A DNA stretch of 64,000 nucleotides from Kosakonia radicincitans DSM 16656 (GTDB taxonomy: Bacteria; Pseudomonadota; Gammaproteobacteria; Enterobacterales; Enterobacteriaceae). A model generated the notes under the pieces. It saw only the letters and a list, made by a program, of their open reading frames with translations, was not told where the DNA came from and did not search any database. Each line of letters opens with the position of its first letter. Position 1 is the stretch's first letter. Below are positions 27,851 through 36,655 of this stretch, piece after piece. Position numbers and translations under genes: made by a program. The stretch is from contig NZ_CP018017.1 of NCBI RefSeq assembly GCF_000280495.2, forward strand, positions 226,109 through 290,108. The letters are read 5' to 3'.

Positions 27851-28057
27851 TCAATAACTATACATGTTGCTTATCATCATAAATGGATTTGGTATAGAGT
27901 GGCCAAAGAAAAAGGTAACAACAGTGGCAAGGACAACACAGGCTAACAATATCCACTCAAACTTTTCTGGAATGAATAATACCCGGATGGAACCTGCTGC
28001 GATAGTGCCACCAACTAAACCACCAATCAACGCTTCAGAAATTGTTGATAGTTCCAT
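27851..28057 (-). CDS. Small two-helix membrane protein
   Basis: 68 aa with two hydrophobic helices (ALIGGLVGGTIAAGSIRVLF, WILLACVVLATVVTFFF). Strong AGGAGA 8 bases before the ATG. Likely an operon with the 83-aa membrane gene downstream. No family recognised; the Gly-rich first helix is holin-like in shape only. Confidence 0.6.
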   Translation of the reverse strand: MELSTISEALIGGLVGGTIAAGSIRVLFIPEKFEWILLACVVLATVVTFFFGHSIPNPFMMISNMYSY

Positions 28058-28471
28058 AAATTAAGTCTCCTGGTGTTTGGAGGGCTTCGGGAAGTTGCAC
28101 CAGCTTATTCGCCAGACGCGTCCACTCACGTTAATAATAAAATCTGTCAGAAAACAACTCTACCAGAACCGTTGAAACTTCGATAAAAAAAGGACGCTGT
28201 TTTGAGGGCGTTTTCTATGCAAGTTATTTACAATGTTTCAGGCAATTACTTCACTACCGTAAGTTTTCGTTCGACAAACATTCAGATCCCATAGTTTGCG
28301 CTGGAACTGACCTATGTGGACGAGATCTGCTGTAGGTCTGTAGGGATTGGGGGCCATAGAGTAAATCTGGCATTTTTAGCTATAAAGTAATGATTGGGCT
28401 ACACGTATGTAGGTTTTAAGGTTATGTTATCTCTGCCTCGTAATTCTGCGAGCACCTCATTAGGGAATAAT
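28058..28471. other. Intergenic region, nothing firm
   Basis: Divergent spacer of about 410 bases between the small membrane gene and the 99-aa gene. Promoters for both must be here, but I could not fix one with confidence. Confidence 0.35.
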
Positions 28472-28771
28472 ATGAGTAACTTAAACCACATGGATAGAAC
28501 CGTAACACAATACGTAAACACTAAAGTATTAGTGGCGCGTTTAGTACATCTTAGCGCCACTATCAGAAAGCTTGAATCCTACCAATCGTCATCTTGGGCA
28601 GATAGAGCTCTCCATGATTTATATGCAGAACTTCAGCGAATTTGGCCACAGGTGGAAGAGTATTATACTCAGATGCCAACATACCAAATGGAACGTGAGT
28701 TTTACGCTGAACTCGTGCAAATAAAGATAAAGGCTGAAGAGTACCTACGTAGAACTAAGCAGGAACAATAA
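28472..28771 (+). CDS. Unknown 99-aa helical protein
   Basis: Starts MSNLNHMDRTVTQYVNTKVL at an ATG behind AGGGAA; an upstream in-frame ATG at 28394 lacks a ribosome site. Mostly alpha-helical by sequence (ARLVHLSATIRKLESY, EFYAELVQIKIKAEEYLRR). Followed at once by a strong terminator, so it is a single-gene transcript. Confidence 0.6.
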   Translation: MSNLNHMDRTVTQYVNTKVLVARLVHLSATIRKLESYQSSSWADRALHDLYAELQRIWPQVEEYYTQMPTYQMEREFYAELVQIKIKAEEYLRRTKQEQ

Positions 28772-28787
28772 AACAATTCGTTTTTGG

Positions 28788-28810
28788 GGAGCCCGGTGGG
28801 CTCCTTTTTT
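28788..28810 (+). terminator. Rho-independent terminator
   Basis: GGAGCCC, loop GGT, GGGCTCC, then TTTTTT, 17 bases after the 99-aa gene. Confidence 0.9.
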
Positions 28811-28886
28811 GTGATGGTTCAATCCGGTGACGTGGGGTTACCGAGCTGGCGCATTCCCACGATTCGCACCTGATGGATTACCGGTT

Positions 28887-30500
28887 TTACTTGGTCAGTT
28901 CTAACCGGCGCTGATAACGCTCCCAGCGCATGACGAGATTCGCCGGGTCTATCGGACGGCAAAGCCCGGTAATCACATGGCCATCGTATTGCTGCAAATC
29001 GGGATCTTCGGCCTGCGCGACAGGGTCAACGTGGACGGTCAACGTCTCCGGGCAAATGGCAAGGACGTTGTCGTCAAACAGCCGGTGCAGATCGATACGA
29101 AGCAGCAAGCCATTACTCCAGTGATCCAGACCACCAGCACTATGCTCTACCAGGTGTGCGGCCTCTGTCCTGCGGCGTAAGCTTGCTCCTGTAATCACGC
29201 AGCGGTCGTTACAGTTTCGACGGACGGTAGCAGCGAAATCAGCCTGATCCGGCCTGGTCACCACGCAGGTTGTAGAGCCTTCACGTTTAGGGTGCGCCAG
29301 GGGCGCAACAGACGGTTCCTGCATGGAGACGCGGGATTGTTCAACTTCGACGGAGATCAGGGCTGGCTGGGGTGCTGGCTGCGATTCTCGCACTACATCG
29401 TGCGTAATGCCGTTGGTTTCCGCTTCTTTAAGCTTTCCGACCTGGCTTGCTGCGGCCAGCGCACGGTCACGCGCTTCCTGCTTTTCTTCCTTCGTCCATT
29501 TACGTTTGGCAGGTTCGTGTGTGGGAGCCGGGAGATTATCTGGTTCATTGACCGGCACAGGGTCAACCATCTTTTTGCCTTGCATTGACTCAGCCATAAA
29601 CCGGCGAGCCAGCACATCAGCGCGTAGTCCCGTATCGCGATGCTCATAAAGATAGGTGCGAAATTCCGTCACACGTCCGCCCACCAGCTTAATGGCCTCA
29701 CTCATTCCGGCCTTGTTGATGGAAGCGCTACTGGTTTTCAGGTTGGGCAAACCGTACTGACGTGGGTTTTCTTTCTGGGTGCTTTCAGCGCCGGTCAGAC
29801 GGCTCTCTCTGATTTTTCCATTATGCCGGGTCGGTGAATCGCCATTCGGATGTTCAGGAGATCGCCAGGTGTCTGCGGGAGGCGTATACGTTGTACCGTT
29901 CTTCTGGGCCATGTAGGCGAGCACTTCCCGCATATCAACACGGGTCTTTTTGCGCTCGGCAATACCTTCATCAATCTGACGTTCAAGATCCGCTCGCTTC
30001 TCTTTGTGCAGGCGGCGCGATTCCAGTACGGTTTCGTTATCATTCAGGCGTTCTACTATCTCACCGGTATTTAAATTCTGGTTTGCCAGTTCGCGCACCA
30101 TGCTCAGCACTAAATCGCCCATTGGATGCCGGGTTGTGATACCCAGGCGCTCAAACGCCCGGTTGGTGATCTCGTTTCTGCGGGTTTGATTGGCCAGTTC
30201 CGTGATCTTCTTCAGGCGCTCGATTTCGGCAAGCTGTGCCCGCTTCATCAATTCGCTGCCGGTTAGCATGGCAACAATCTGAACCTGACTCTCACCCTTC
30301 AGTAAGTGCTCGGTGATGAATGTAGAAAGAGCTGCCCGCCCACCGTGATTTTTAGGGATACCCAGCGTGGCCAGAATGTCTCTCTTTAGAATATTACGCA
30401 GGTTAGCGGCCTTTTTTTCCGCTTCATGTTTGGCCTGCATGTCCCGGCTATGCTGCTTACGTTCGGCCCGGGTTTTCTTCACCTTCACTTTCGTCGTCAC
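28887..30500 (-). CDS. HNH endonuclease-domain protein, long form
   Basis: 537 aa. A long basic, helical N-terminal region (coiled coil around KRAQLAEIERLKKITELANQ) and a C-terminal HNH domain near residues 430-480: CVITGASLRRRTEAAHLVEH, then DHWSNGLLLRIDLHRLFDD. The His, Asn and His of the motif are present. The domain is closely related to the shorter protein at 41049-41768, so they are paralogues. GTG start with only a weak AAAGAG. It lies beside the 16-bp-repeat region upstream. It may nick or cut plasmid or foreign DNA; the role is unknown. Confidence 0.78.
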   Translation of the reverse strand: MTTKVKVKKTRAERKQHSRDMQAKHEAEKKAANLRNILKRDILATLGIPKNHGGRAALSTFITEHLLKGESQVQIVAMLTGSELMKRAQLAEIERLKKITELANQTRRNEITNRAFERLGITTRHPMGDLVLSMVRELANQNLNTGEIVERLNDNETVLESRRLHKEKRADLERQIDEGIAERKKTRVDMREVLAYMAQKNGTTYTPPADTWRSPEHPNGDSPTRHNGKIRESRLTGAESTQKENPRQYGLPNLKTSSASINKAGMSEAIKLVGGRVTEFRTYLYEHRDTGLRADVLARRFMAESMQGKKMVDPVPVNEPDNLPAPTHEPAKRKWTKEEKQEARDRALAAASQVGKLKEAETNGITHDVVRESQPAPQPALISVEVEQSRVSMQEPSVAPLAHPKREGSTTCVVTRPDQADFAATVRRNCNDRCVITGASLRRRTEAAHLVEHSAGGLDHWSNGLLLRIDLHRLFDDNVLAICPETLTVHVDPVAQAEDPDLQQYDGHVITGLCRPIDPANLVMRWERYQRRLELTK

Positions 30501-30653
30501 TACTCTTTACCTGGCAGGGCATCATCATCATTGATACCGGTCGCGGAGGCCTGCGGTCGTTACCTATCCCCCGCCGCTGGCCGCACATTTGATGGCGAGA
30601 GTATACCTGCTCTGTCGGCAGCGCGTCTTTTCTTGTCTTCATATATGCAAAAT

Positions 30654-30669
30654 TAGTCCAACATACAAA
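30654..30669 (-). repeat. 16-bp repeat, copy 1 (inverted)
   Basis: On the minus strand reads TTTGTATGTTGGACTA, the same as copies at 31048 and 31370. A weak GGGT/ACCC hairpin lies next to it. Confidence 0.8.
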
Positions 30670-31000
30670 TGCGATCAGGGTCAACACCCCCGCGTCCACC
30701 CTGCAAAGCGCCCTTGACCTTTATACCCACTGAAACCCTCGCGCCCCCGGCCCCTCTTTTTTTTCTCTTTTTTTCTCTCTTTTTCTCATATTTTCTCGCA
30801 TGGCTCATCCAGCGACCGGAGTCCCTATGTGGGGTTTGCAGGAACCGGACGGAAAGACCGGCACGGCCCGGTTGCCGCAGGCGGGGGAAATGGCCAGACC
30901 GGGCACGGCGGTTTCTTTTTAAAATGGTGGGCCCGGGCAGAATGGTTACCCCGGGCACGGGCCCGATCCTGAAAACGACACGGAGGTTTCAGGTACGGCT
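30670..31000. other. G+C-rich spacer between repeat copies 1 and 2
   Basis: Contains a strong pyrimidine tract (C and T only for about 50 bases near 30745-30790) and G+C-rich imperfect repeats of ACCGG, GGGCACGG and CCCGGGC. The longest frames on both strands look non-natural in composition. No gene can be supported. Confidence 0.5.
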
Positions 31001-31040
31001 CCCCTTTCTGCCCCAAGCGAAGCGCAGGGGCAGAAAGGGG
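31001..31040 (+). other. Strong hairpin before repeat copy 2
   Basis: Perfect 14-bp stem CCCCTTTCTGCCCC/GGGGCAGAAAGGGG with a 12-base loop, ending 7 bases before the second 16-bp repeat. Terminator-like or a structured recombination site. Confidence 0.75.
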
Positions 31041-31047
31041 AAGTTTA

Positions 31048-31063
31048 TTTGTATGTTGGACTA
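31048..31063 (+). repeat. 16-bp repeat, copy 2
   Basis: TTTGTATGTTGGACTA, direct copy. It contains GTTGGAC, which fits the GTTRRRY core of integron attC sites, though no full attC structure is present. Confidence 0.8.
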
Positions 31064-31079
31064 ATAGAGGGTGATTTAC

Positions 31080-31346
31080 GTGAATTCTGCCCGGGTTTTC
31101 CCGGCGATTATCCCGGAATCCATCACCGATATTCTTCCCTTTATCCTAATACCGGTGATGGCCACCGGCACAAAATGCAGGGTGTTCCGGCCCGGCGAAG
31201 ATGCGGCCGCAAACCAGCACGAAAGTGTCGGTCGGAAAAAGGTGAAGCCAATGCTGGTGGCCGCACGGAATTCAGGCGGGCACTCGACGTTACTCACCCA
31301 CGACTCCGGGTTAACGGTTCGACTCCGGGTAGCCTGGCCCGGGTGA
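31080..31346 (+). CDS. Possible 88-aa cassette-like protein
   Basis: GTG start at 31080 with AGAGGG 8 bases upstream; product begins MNSARVFPAIIPESITDILP and ends LTVRLRVAWPG. It fills the space between repeat copies 2 and 3 and its stop runs into the hairpin at 31327-31365, the layout of a one-gene cassette. No family recognised; composition is plausible for a real gene. Confidence 0.4.
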   Translation: MNSARVFPAIIPESITDILPFILIPVMATGTKCRVFRPGEDAAANQHESVGRKKVKPMLVAARNSGGHSTLLTHDSGLTVRLRVAWPG

Positions 31347-31385
31347 AGCCCGGGGCAGGCTACCCTGTTTTTGTATGTTGGACTA
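31327..31385 (+). repeat. Hairpin followed by 16-bp repeat copy 3
   Basis: GGGTAGCCTG (31327-31336) pairs with CAGGCTACCC (31356-31365), with an inner GCCCGGG stem. A T-run merges into TTTGTATGTTGGACTA at 31370-31385. Same order, hairpin then repeat, as at 31001-31063. Confidence 0.8.
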
Positions 31386-31557
31386 TTTTGACGGGTACTG
31401 GAGCAAACCACTCTGCCACACGATATGGCATTTAGTTACCGCTCTTGCGGTTCATGGATGAAATAGTCGGTTCTGTCAGGAGGGAGTCAGGGAAATGTGA
31501 AGAACCGAAATGGCCACGCTGAAAGATCATGTAGCCAGTTCAGATAAGCAAATTGAG

Positions 31558-31776
31558 TTAACGCCCTCGCTCATACCGCACCAGCTCTTCAGGTTTAGAC
31601 AACCACTCTGTAATCTGGTGATCATGCATTGACGTATCGTATTCAAAGTCTGGCGGATAATACATATCGCCAACAAACCACTCTTCCTGCTTTAATTCAT
31701 CCTCATCTATATCACAACCGCTATCAAGCCAGTCCCATCGGCCTCTTTTGTTAAAAATCACTCTCCCATTCGGCAT
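31558..31776 (-). CDS. Small acidic unknown protein
   Basis: 72 aa (MPNGRVIFNKRGRWDWLDSG) with an acidic middle (CDIDEDELKQEEWF). Strong AAGGAG before the ATG supports it. No family recognised. Confidence 0.6.
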   Translation of the reverse strand: MPNGRVIFNKRGRWDWLDSGCDIDEDELKQEEWFVGDMYYPPDFEYDTSMHDHQITEWLSKPEELVRYERGR

Positions 31777-32058
31777 AAAAGCTCCTTATTCAGTCAGATG
31801 GTTACGGTCTCGATATCTCGATGCCAGGTTAACATCGTTCACCAGTTTTACCACGGCTGGACGTTCGGCTTCAGTCCAGGAATCAGGCTGATAGTACACC
31901 CGCAGCGATTATCATCAAACTACTTCGCCTCTCAATCCCGCGCTCTCAAATTTCTGTTATGCATCATGCCAGAGTACAATATGAGGACACTATCGCCGGA
32001 ATATTACCGACCGCCCCGACGATTAACGTTACCGGCCTAAGCTGAGGAAAATGGTTCT

Positions 32059-32382
32059 ATGAAGTCATTTCTGATCAAAATGTCAAACGCGCATAACGAA
32101 CACATCCGGGAAGTCGCTTCCGTGGATGAAGCTATTCGTATCGCATCCGAAAGAGCAAATGAAGGTTTCTGGCTTCCACCCAGCCGGGTCTGCGAAATGA
32201 GCAAGGAACATGAAGGCCGGTATACAGTCGGTGATGATGGCTGGTTCCGCCCCATCGAGCTGGCGGTTCCAGTCGAAATAGAAGAAGTGAAGTCGTCCTA
32301 CGGGAACGGTGGTTACGACATGATTTCCGTAGGCAAATGGATCCAGACTCAATCAGGCTGGCAACCGTCACCGGCTGTCTGA
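32059..32382 (+). CDS. Unknown 107-aa protein
   Basis: MKSFLIKMSNAHNEHIREVA start, GAGGAAA upstream. Soluble, with an alpha-helical first half (VDEAIRIASERANEG) and a beta-rich second half. The only plus-strand gene among minus-strand neighbours. Unknown. The 280 bases before it show nothing else. Confidence 0.6.
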   Translation: MKSFLIKMSNAHNEHIREVASVDEAIRIASERANEGFWLPPSRVCEMSKEHEGRYTVGDDGWFRPIELAVPVEIEEVKSSYGNGGYDMISVGKWIQTQSGWQPSPAV

Positions 32383-32417
32383 CTCTCCTTTTGTTTCGGT
32401 GGGGCTAGAGTGCCCCA

Positions 32418-33281
32418 CTATTCTTCCGCTTTACGCTCGCGTTTTTCTTTGTCGCACTTCACTTTTTCATAAGCCTTGCCAAACCACTTAGGCTCTTTTC
32501 CCATCCCCGAATAAGATAGTCCTTCCGGCAGACTCTTCCAGAACACCGTTATCGCCTCGGCAAATTCTCTAAACTGTTCCTCGGAAACTTCAAGTTCTTC
32601 GTGGCGAGCTGGTCTCTCTTGCGGATAACCTTCGCATTGCCATACTGAGTAGTACTCCGGGTGAGCATTAACCAGTTTCTGGTGGGCATCACCATCTCCA
32701 TGTTTATAAACGTTGACAACCTGATGACATGCACTGATTAACGGGAAACATGGCATGTTTCGTACTTCAATACCCAGCCATTCCATCAAATCCATAAGCC
32801 TCGGAAAACTGAGGTTCCAGATCAAATCTGATATCACAACCATGTCGAGCCACCGCCAGCTTCTGGCCTCCCGGATAAGCAGATCTCGTAATGCCTTGTC
32901 AAACTGGTGGTACATCCCAGCGGTCAGGGAAAGCGTGACCGTGACCTTCATTTCCCGCAACGCAACCCAGTGGCAAGCTTCAATCTGTTCAATATTCTCG
33001 TATACGTCACTTTCGTCGTGGTAATCAGGATTGAACCAGTCTCCAGCTGACTCTATAAATGACTCGCCTTTCTTTGTCGCTTCACTCCTGATCTCCACAT
33101 CACTGAACTGCGACAGCAAACGTTCCTGCGCTTGTTCAGCGTAAAAAAGATGCGGGTTAAGCACCCACGGTCGGTCAATTGCCGCAAAGAAAAAGATGTT
33201 CCATCTCGGGTCGATAATTTCTTTTTCAGCATCAACAGCTGGCGCTGATACACTGCGGTTTGATTGTTTTTTTCTACCCAT
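32418..33281 (-). CDS. Unknown 287-aa protein
   Basis: Start taken at MGRKKQSNRSVSAPAVDAEK (33281), which has GGATAG nearby, rather than 20 codons upstream where no ribosome site is seen and the frame overlaps a terminator. Basic at both ends, helical in the middle (MYHQFDKALRDLLIREARSW; VVNVYKHGDGDAHQKL). The second segment is loosely HEPN/MAE_28990-like, but the call is too weak to name. Confidence 0.6.
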   Translation of the reverse strand: MGRKKQSNRSVSAPAVDAEKEIIDPRWNIFFFAAIDRPWVLNPHLFYAEQAQERLLSQFSDVEIRSEATKKGESFIESAGDWFNPDYHDESDVYENIEQIEACHWVALREMKVTVTLSLTAGMYHQFDKALRDLLIREARSWRWLDMVVISDLIWNLSFPRLMDLMEWLGIEVRNMPCFPLISACHQVVNVYKHGDGDAHQKLVNAHPEYYSVWQCEGYPQERPARHEELEVSEEQFREFAEAITVFWKSLPEGLSYSGMGKEPKWFGKAYEKVKCDKEKRERKAEE

Positions 33282-33300
33282 ACCACTATCCAAATTAAAA

Positions 33301-33333
33301 ACAGACGAAAAAAAACCGTCCAGCTGGACGGTT
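33301..33333 (-). terminator. Rho-independent terminator on the minus strand
   Basis: AACCGTCCAG/CTGGACGGTT stem (33314-33333) followed on the minus strand by eight T. It ends the transcript from the genes at 33522-34466 and separates them from the 287-aa gene. Confidence 0.85.
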
Positions 33334-33521
33334 AATATCAAAATATCCTTCAGAAGTCTGACACGGGTCAGGCGCTAACCCGGGCAGTCGCTACTCACTA
33401 ATTAAACCCCGCATAGGGGAAAACAATATTTTGATACTCCGACAACGCACCCCGCGATGGGGGAAGGTATGTCAGGCCAGTCTAACAAACCCAAAGCTCG
33501 TTGCAACCGCCAATCAGTGAC

Positions 33522-33896
33522 TTAATCCTGGCAATCCTGATCATCAGTTTCAGTTCCGCAACTTAAGTAATCCATATTTAAAAACATTTTGTTCCCCGAG
33601 CCTGCCAATGCAGACAGACCTGAGATTTTACAGATCACGACAATCGACGGTACGCGTTTATAAATCTCGATTTCGCTTTCCCAACTTGACGCAAGATACC
33701 TTTCAAGCTGAAGTTCAGGGGTTACATCAACAGGTTGAATTCTGACCACAAAACCGTCTTTTCGCCCCTCATTGCGAAGAGATGTTAGCTGTTTTATCTC
33801 TGCATCGTTGAGTGTGGAAAATTTACGGCCATTAAGAATATGAGAGCAAAAATTGAAGCCAGTGATATGAGATGAGCCACCAGTTATCGATTCCAA
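33522..33896 (-). CDS. Unknown protein, second half of a possibly split gene
   Basis: Frame of up to 124 codons (MESITGGSSHITGFNFCSHI), opening with a TTG inside the preceding 51-aa gene. The two frames overlap by 13 bases and differ by one, so either translation is coupled or a one-base shift has split one gene of about 170 codons. No family recognised. Confidence 0.5.
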   Translation of the reverse strand: MESITGGSSHITGFNFCSHILNGRKFSTLNDAEIKQLTSLRNEGRKDGFVVRIQPVDVTPELQLERYLASSWESEIEIYKRVPSIVVICKISGLSALAGSGNKMFLNMDYLSCGTETDDQDCQD

Positions 33897-34039
33897 AATG
33901 CTTGCATATTAGCTATCTGGGGGTTAGGCTCGCCTGTTTGCGGAGTGGATTCACATAATTCAAGGAGTCTTTCCAATTCCGATTTGGAATCACCCATACC
34001 CAATTCATTGCAAGGAAAAACATTGTGATTATTATTCAT
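33884..34039 (-). CDS. 51-aa protein, first half of a possibly split gene
   Basis: ATG at 34039 with ACGGAG upstream; MNNNHNVFPCNELGMGDSKS and a helix LERLLELCEST. It stops at FWNR, where the next frame continues ITGGSSH. Probably the start of the protein encoded at 33522-33896. Confidence 0.5.
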   Translation of the reverse strand: MNNNHNVFPCNELGMGDSKSELERLLELCESTPQTGEPNPQIANMQAFWNR

Positions 34040-34067
34040 GAAAACTCCGTAGCATTAGATTTGAAGG

Positions 34068-34466
34068 CTAGTTTTCAACACTATGGGATCCCGAAATAAG
34101 TTCTCCCCCCCGCTCCCGGTAAGCTTTCGTTAATACCGCATAACTTTCTGAATTAACATGCTCATCAACCCCCGAACAAATCAGCCGGTTCGTCGGTGCT
34201 TCAAAAGCGTGGCGTTCGTATTTTTCGACCACGCGACAATCTTCCGACCATCTCTTGCCGAGCAACAAATCATTTGTGGTAATTGATGGAAACATCATCA
34301 ATGCAAAAATTCCCCCAAGACAGCCTATTGGCACGAGCCACATGCAAACGATCTTGTTTTCGGAGCGTACAAATTTCAACCCGATGGTAGCGCCTATGAT
34401 AGTCACGACAAATACCACCAGCAGAATTTTTAAGGGTAAAATCAGATCTGCGGCATAAATTAGCAT
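34068..34466 (-). CDS. Two-helix membrane protein of unknown function
   Basis: 132 aa with two N-terminal membrane helices (ILLVVFVVTIIGATIGLKF, WLVPIGCLGGIFALMMF) and a soluble C-terminal part with two Cys. GGAGAT precedes the ATG. Part of a minus-strand run with 33884-34805. Confidence 0.65.
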   Translation of the reverse strand: MLIYAADLILPLKILLVVFVVTIIGATIGLKFVRSENKIVCMWLVPIGCLGGIFALMMFPSITTNDLLLGKRWSEDCRVVEKYERHAFEAPTNRLICSGVDEHVNSESYAVLTKAYRERGGELISGSHSVEN

Positions 34467-34487
34467 TAATCATATCTCCTTAACTTT

Positions 34488-34805
34488 TCAATATTTGGTT
34501 CCTTCAAAAAGCCATCCATACTTTCCTTCATCTGGATGATCTGTCTTGTAGTTTATCTGGCAAGTGGTGAACTGACGCATCCATTCTCGTGACCTAAAAA
34601 ATTTCCCACGAGGAAGTTTATCGCCAGGTAAGCATTGTTCAGCCCATTCGACAAAAGCAGGACAAACCCCCTTAAAGTGAGGAATAACAACTTGCGTGGC
34701 TTCTTTACGCATTACTGCTGACTGAATGGTTTTGGGATCAATCGTCATGGCTTCACAGGCTAACCCGACTTCACAAACATTTCTATTCTGCTGATGTTCT
34801 GTCAT
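34488..34805 (-). CDS. Unknown 105-aa protein
   Basis: MTEHQQNRNVCEVGLACEAM start, GGAAGG upstream. Four Cys and a basic, Trp-rich C-terminal half (RSREWMRQFTTCQINY). No family recognised. It is 21 bases before the membrane gene, so they are likely co-transcribed. Confidence 0.6.
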   Translation of the reverse strand: MTEHQQNRNVCEVGLACEAMTIDPKTIQSAVMRKEATQVVIPHFKGVCPAFVEWAEQCLPGDKLPRGKFFRSREWMRQFTTCQINYKTDHPDEGKYGWLFEGTKY

Positions 34806-34892
34806 AGCGCCTTCCAGTTGAAGTTAAGTAGGGTCAGTTTGGATTTGAAAATTGTTGTACGGTAAGCCTGTTCTTGAACCTGCTTCGTGATC

Positions 34893-35378
34893 TTATGCCC
34901 GTTTGATGGCCACGGACTGACGCAAAAGTGCAAGAACGTCACTGACACTCATATCCCACGCATCCGCCTGCCGTTTCAGAATAAATGCCCCTACTTCCAT
35001 TCTTTGGGCATGGTTCAACATATGCGTCAGCATATCCCCACCATGAGAAAAGTTTATCCCGCAGCCGGATGCACCATTGTTGATGAGCGTAAAACCTTTG
35101 TTTTTATCGGTTCCGTGAAAGTTTGCCCTCATCTCCTTTTCCAGCCCGAACAATACCGCGCAACATTGAGTTAATTCATAGCGATTCAGCTGGATGACGC
35201 GCTTAAGCTCCCATTGGGCTTCTTTTGCGCCATCAGCAATCGGAGCCATAGTGATGTTCACCGTGGGAAACGCATCCTTACCAGGCGAAACCACATATTG
35301 AAAATCAAGAGCAGTACGTTTTGCGCCCGTTTGCCGGTCTGCATAAAGCTTCAGCTGCTTACCAAATGTCGAAGTCAT
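34893..35378 (-). CDS. Unknown 161-aa protein near the first replicon
   Basis: MTSTFGKQLKLYADRQTGAK start with a strong GGAGG. Compact alpha/beta sequence (FPTVNITMAPIADGAKEAQW; ELTQCCAVLFGLEKEMRANF; ISFSHGGD-like INFSHGGDMLTHML). It resembles single-stranded-DNA-binding or PC4-like proteins only vaguely. Leader DNA upstream holds the iteron-like repeats of the first rep gene. Confidence 0.6.
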   Translation of the reverse strand: MTSTFGKQLKLYADRQTGAKRTALDFQYVVSPGKDAFPTVNITMAPIADGAKEAQWELKRVIQLNRYELTQCCAVLFGLEKEMRANFHGTDKNKGFTLINNGASGCGINFSHGGDMLTHMLNHAQRMEVGAFILKRQADAWDMSVSDVLALLRQSVAIKRA

Positions 35379-35450
35379 AACTATCCTCCAGAACTTAATT
35401 TACCCTGGTCATTCCAGCCGACAAAAGATTGTCGGGTTGTTTTCTACAGG

Positions 35451-35505
35451 CCTTCCCTCTCAATCCCACCGGGTATATTTTCCCCTTCCCTCTCGTTCCC
35501 ACCGG
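35451..35505. repeat. Iterons of the first rep gene, left pair
   Basis: Two near-identical copies, CCTTCCCTCTCAATCCCACC plus GG at 35451-35472 and CCTTCCCTCTCGTTCCCACC plus GG at 35484-35505, 33 bases apart. Inverted related words (GTGGGTTTGAGAGGGAAA at 35696, CCGGTGGGAATGAGACA at 35734) precede the rep stop. The 410 bases between 35379 and 35788 hold no gene. Confidence 0.75.
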
Positions 35506-35788
35506 CGATAAAAACTGTGCAGATTAAAAAAGTATCTTTTTGGGATTAGGCGAACAGCAGTAATTATAAAGAGGAGTGTTATTTTCTTTATTTTTCATGG
35601 TAATACAAGTTGTATTCAATAGAGGCCTGACGCGCCCCATCAGCTTTTCAGATGTAAATGGGACTATTTATCCTTTAGCGACTACAAAATCACGGGTGGG
35701 TTTGAGAGGGAAACGTCAACTTAGTGTTTTTGACCGGTGGGAATGAGACAGCACATTCCCGGAACCGGGCAAAAAGACGTTTCAAACA

Positions 35789-36655
35789 TCAGGAACCTGT
35801 TAGTTTGGGATTCCGATCCGTGATCTGAATGGTGGGTACGCTGGTGTCCACCAGGTAGTAAAATTTCAGGTAACCGATGCTGGCAAGCACATCGAGAGCA
35901 GTTCGCATTTTCCGGTTCTGTTCGGCAATGCGCCCATTGAGCAGTAAACGCTGTCGAAGTCTGTCAAAGGTGATCGGGGCTGGATGTTGAGGTAGCGCTT
36001 CAAAAAATGTATAGAGCGCCTGAGCCGTTTCATTCCTGGTAAGTAGCTCCAGGGGTTTCTTCCGCAACAGAGTAAGATGATCTGAACGGTACAAATCCCA
36101 GAGTCGTTCGTCGGCTTCCAGGATGATGTAATCACTTTCACCATCAAATTCCGCCTCTTTCAGCAACCCGGCTACTTTGAACTTGGTGATCCCCGGGTTC
36201 TTCTCAAACCGAATGCTTTTTGAGCGAATCTTCGTCAACGAATCGGCTATCTCATTGCGCAGTTTCGTGCTGTAGCGTTTTGATGGGTAGCCGCAGAGTT
36301 TGGCAAATTCACTAAAGGGCATTTTAATCCGGTTACCTTTCAGCGCATCAGGCGATACGCTGAAGGAATGGACGATTGCTGTCCAGCACCGGAAGTCCTG
36401 GAAATAATTCAGCATCGGGCCGGTGATCTTTATGTCCGTGTACCCTTCCTGTTTTGCAATTTCCAGACTGGATAGCGCTTCCGTCACGTTTAGCGTGACC
36501 GTTGCCTCTGTTCGGCAACTGGGAGTAAAAACGCCCAGGCGGAGCAGTGATACAGGTTGTACTGATGAATTTTTTGTCACCGTCAGCTTTCCAGTCGACG
36601 GCTGATTGAAGTCGGGAATAGCGTCCTTGAAAAGAAGAACTTCATTCGAGTTCAT
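35789..36655 (-). CDS. Replication initiator, Rep_3 type (first replicon)
   Basis: 288 aa with the twin winged-helix layout of iteron-binding initiators. Typical segments: VSLLRLGVFTPS, MPFSEFAKLCGYPSKRYSTK, RNETAQALYTFFEALPQHPA and LDVLASIGYLKFYY. It aligns by eye with the initiator at 38402 (SIALMRLGLFVPS, KESAQALYTFIESLPPNPI, LEELASIGYLQY). IncHI-type plasmids carry two such proteins. Iterons of CCTTCCCTCTCAATCCCACC type lie on both sides (35451-35505; 36984-37085). It should bind them to start replication and limit copy number. Which IncHI group is uncertain. Confidence 0.85.
   Translation of the reverse strand: MNSNEVLLFKDAIPDFNQPSTGKLTVTKNSSVQPVSLLRLGVFTPSCRTEATVTLNVTEALSSLEIAKQEGYTDIKITGPMLNYFQDFRCWTAIVHSFSVSPDALKGNRIKMPFSEFAKLCGYPSKRYSTKLRNEIADSLTKIRSKSIRFEKNPGITKFKVAGLLKEAEFDGESDYIILEADERLWDLYRSDHLTLLRKKPLELLTRNETAQALYTFFEALPQHPAPITFDRLRQRLLLNGRIAEQNRKMRTALDVLASIGYLKFYYLVDTSVPTIQITDRNPKLTGS

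Noticed and set aside
30653..31064. Proteins of 101-131 aa in the G+C-rich spacer
   Set aside because: Low-complexity, Pro/Arg-rich on both strands, no ribosome sites; they follow the base composition.
30654..31385. Integron attC sites
   Set aside because: Only the 7-base core fits; no paired inner boxes at attC spacing and no integrase nearby. Kept as an unexplained repeat array.
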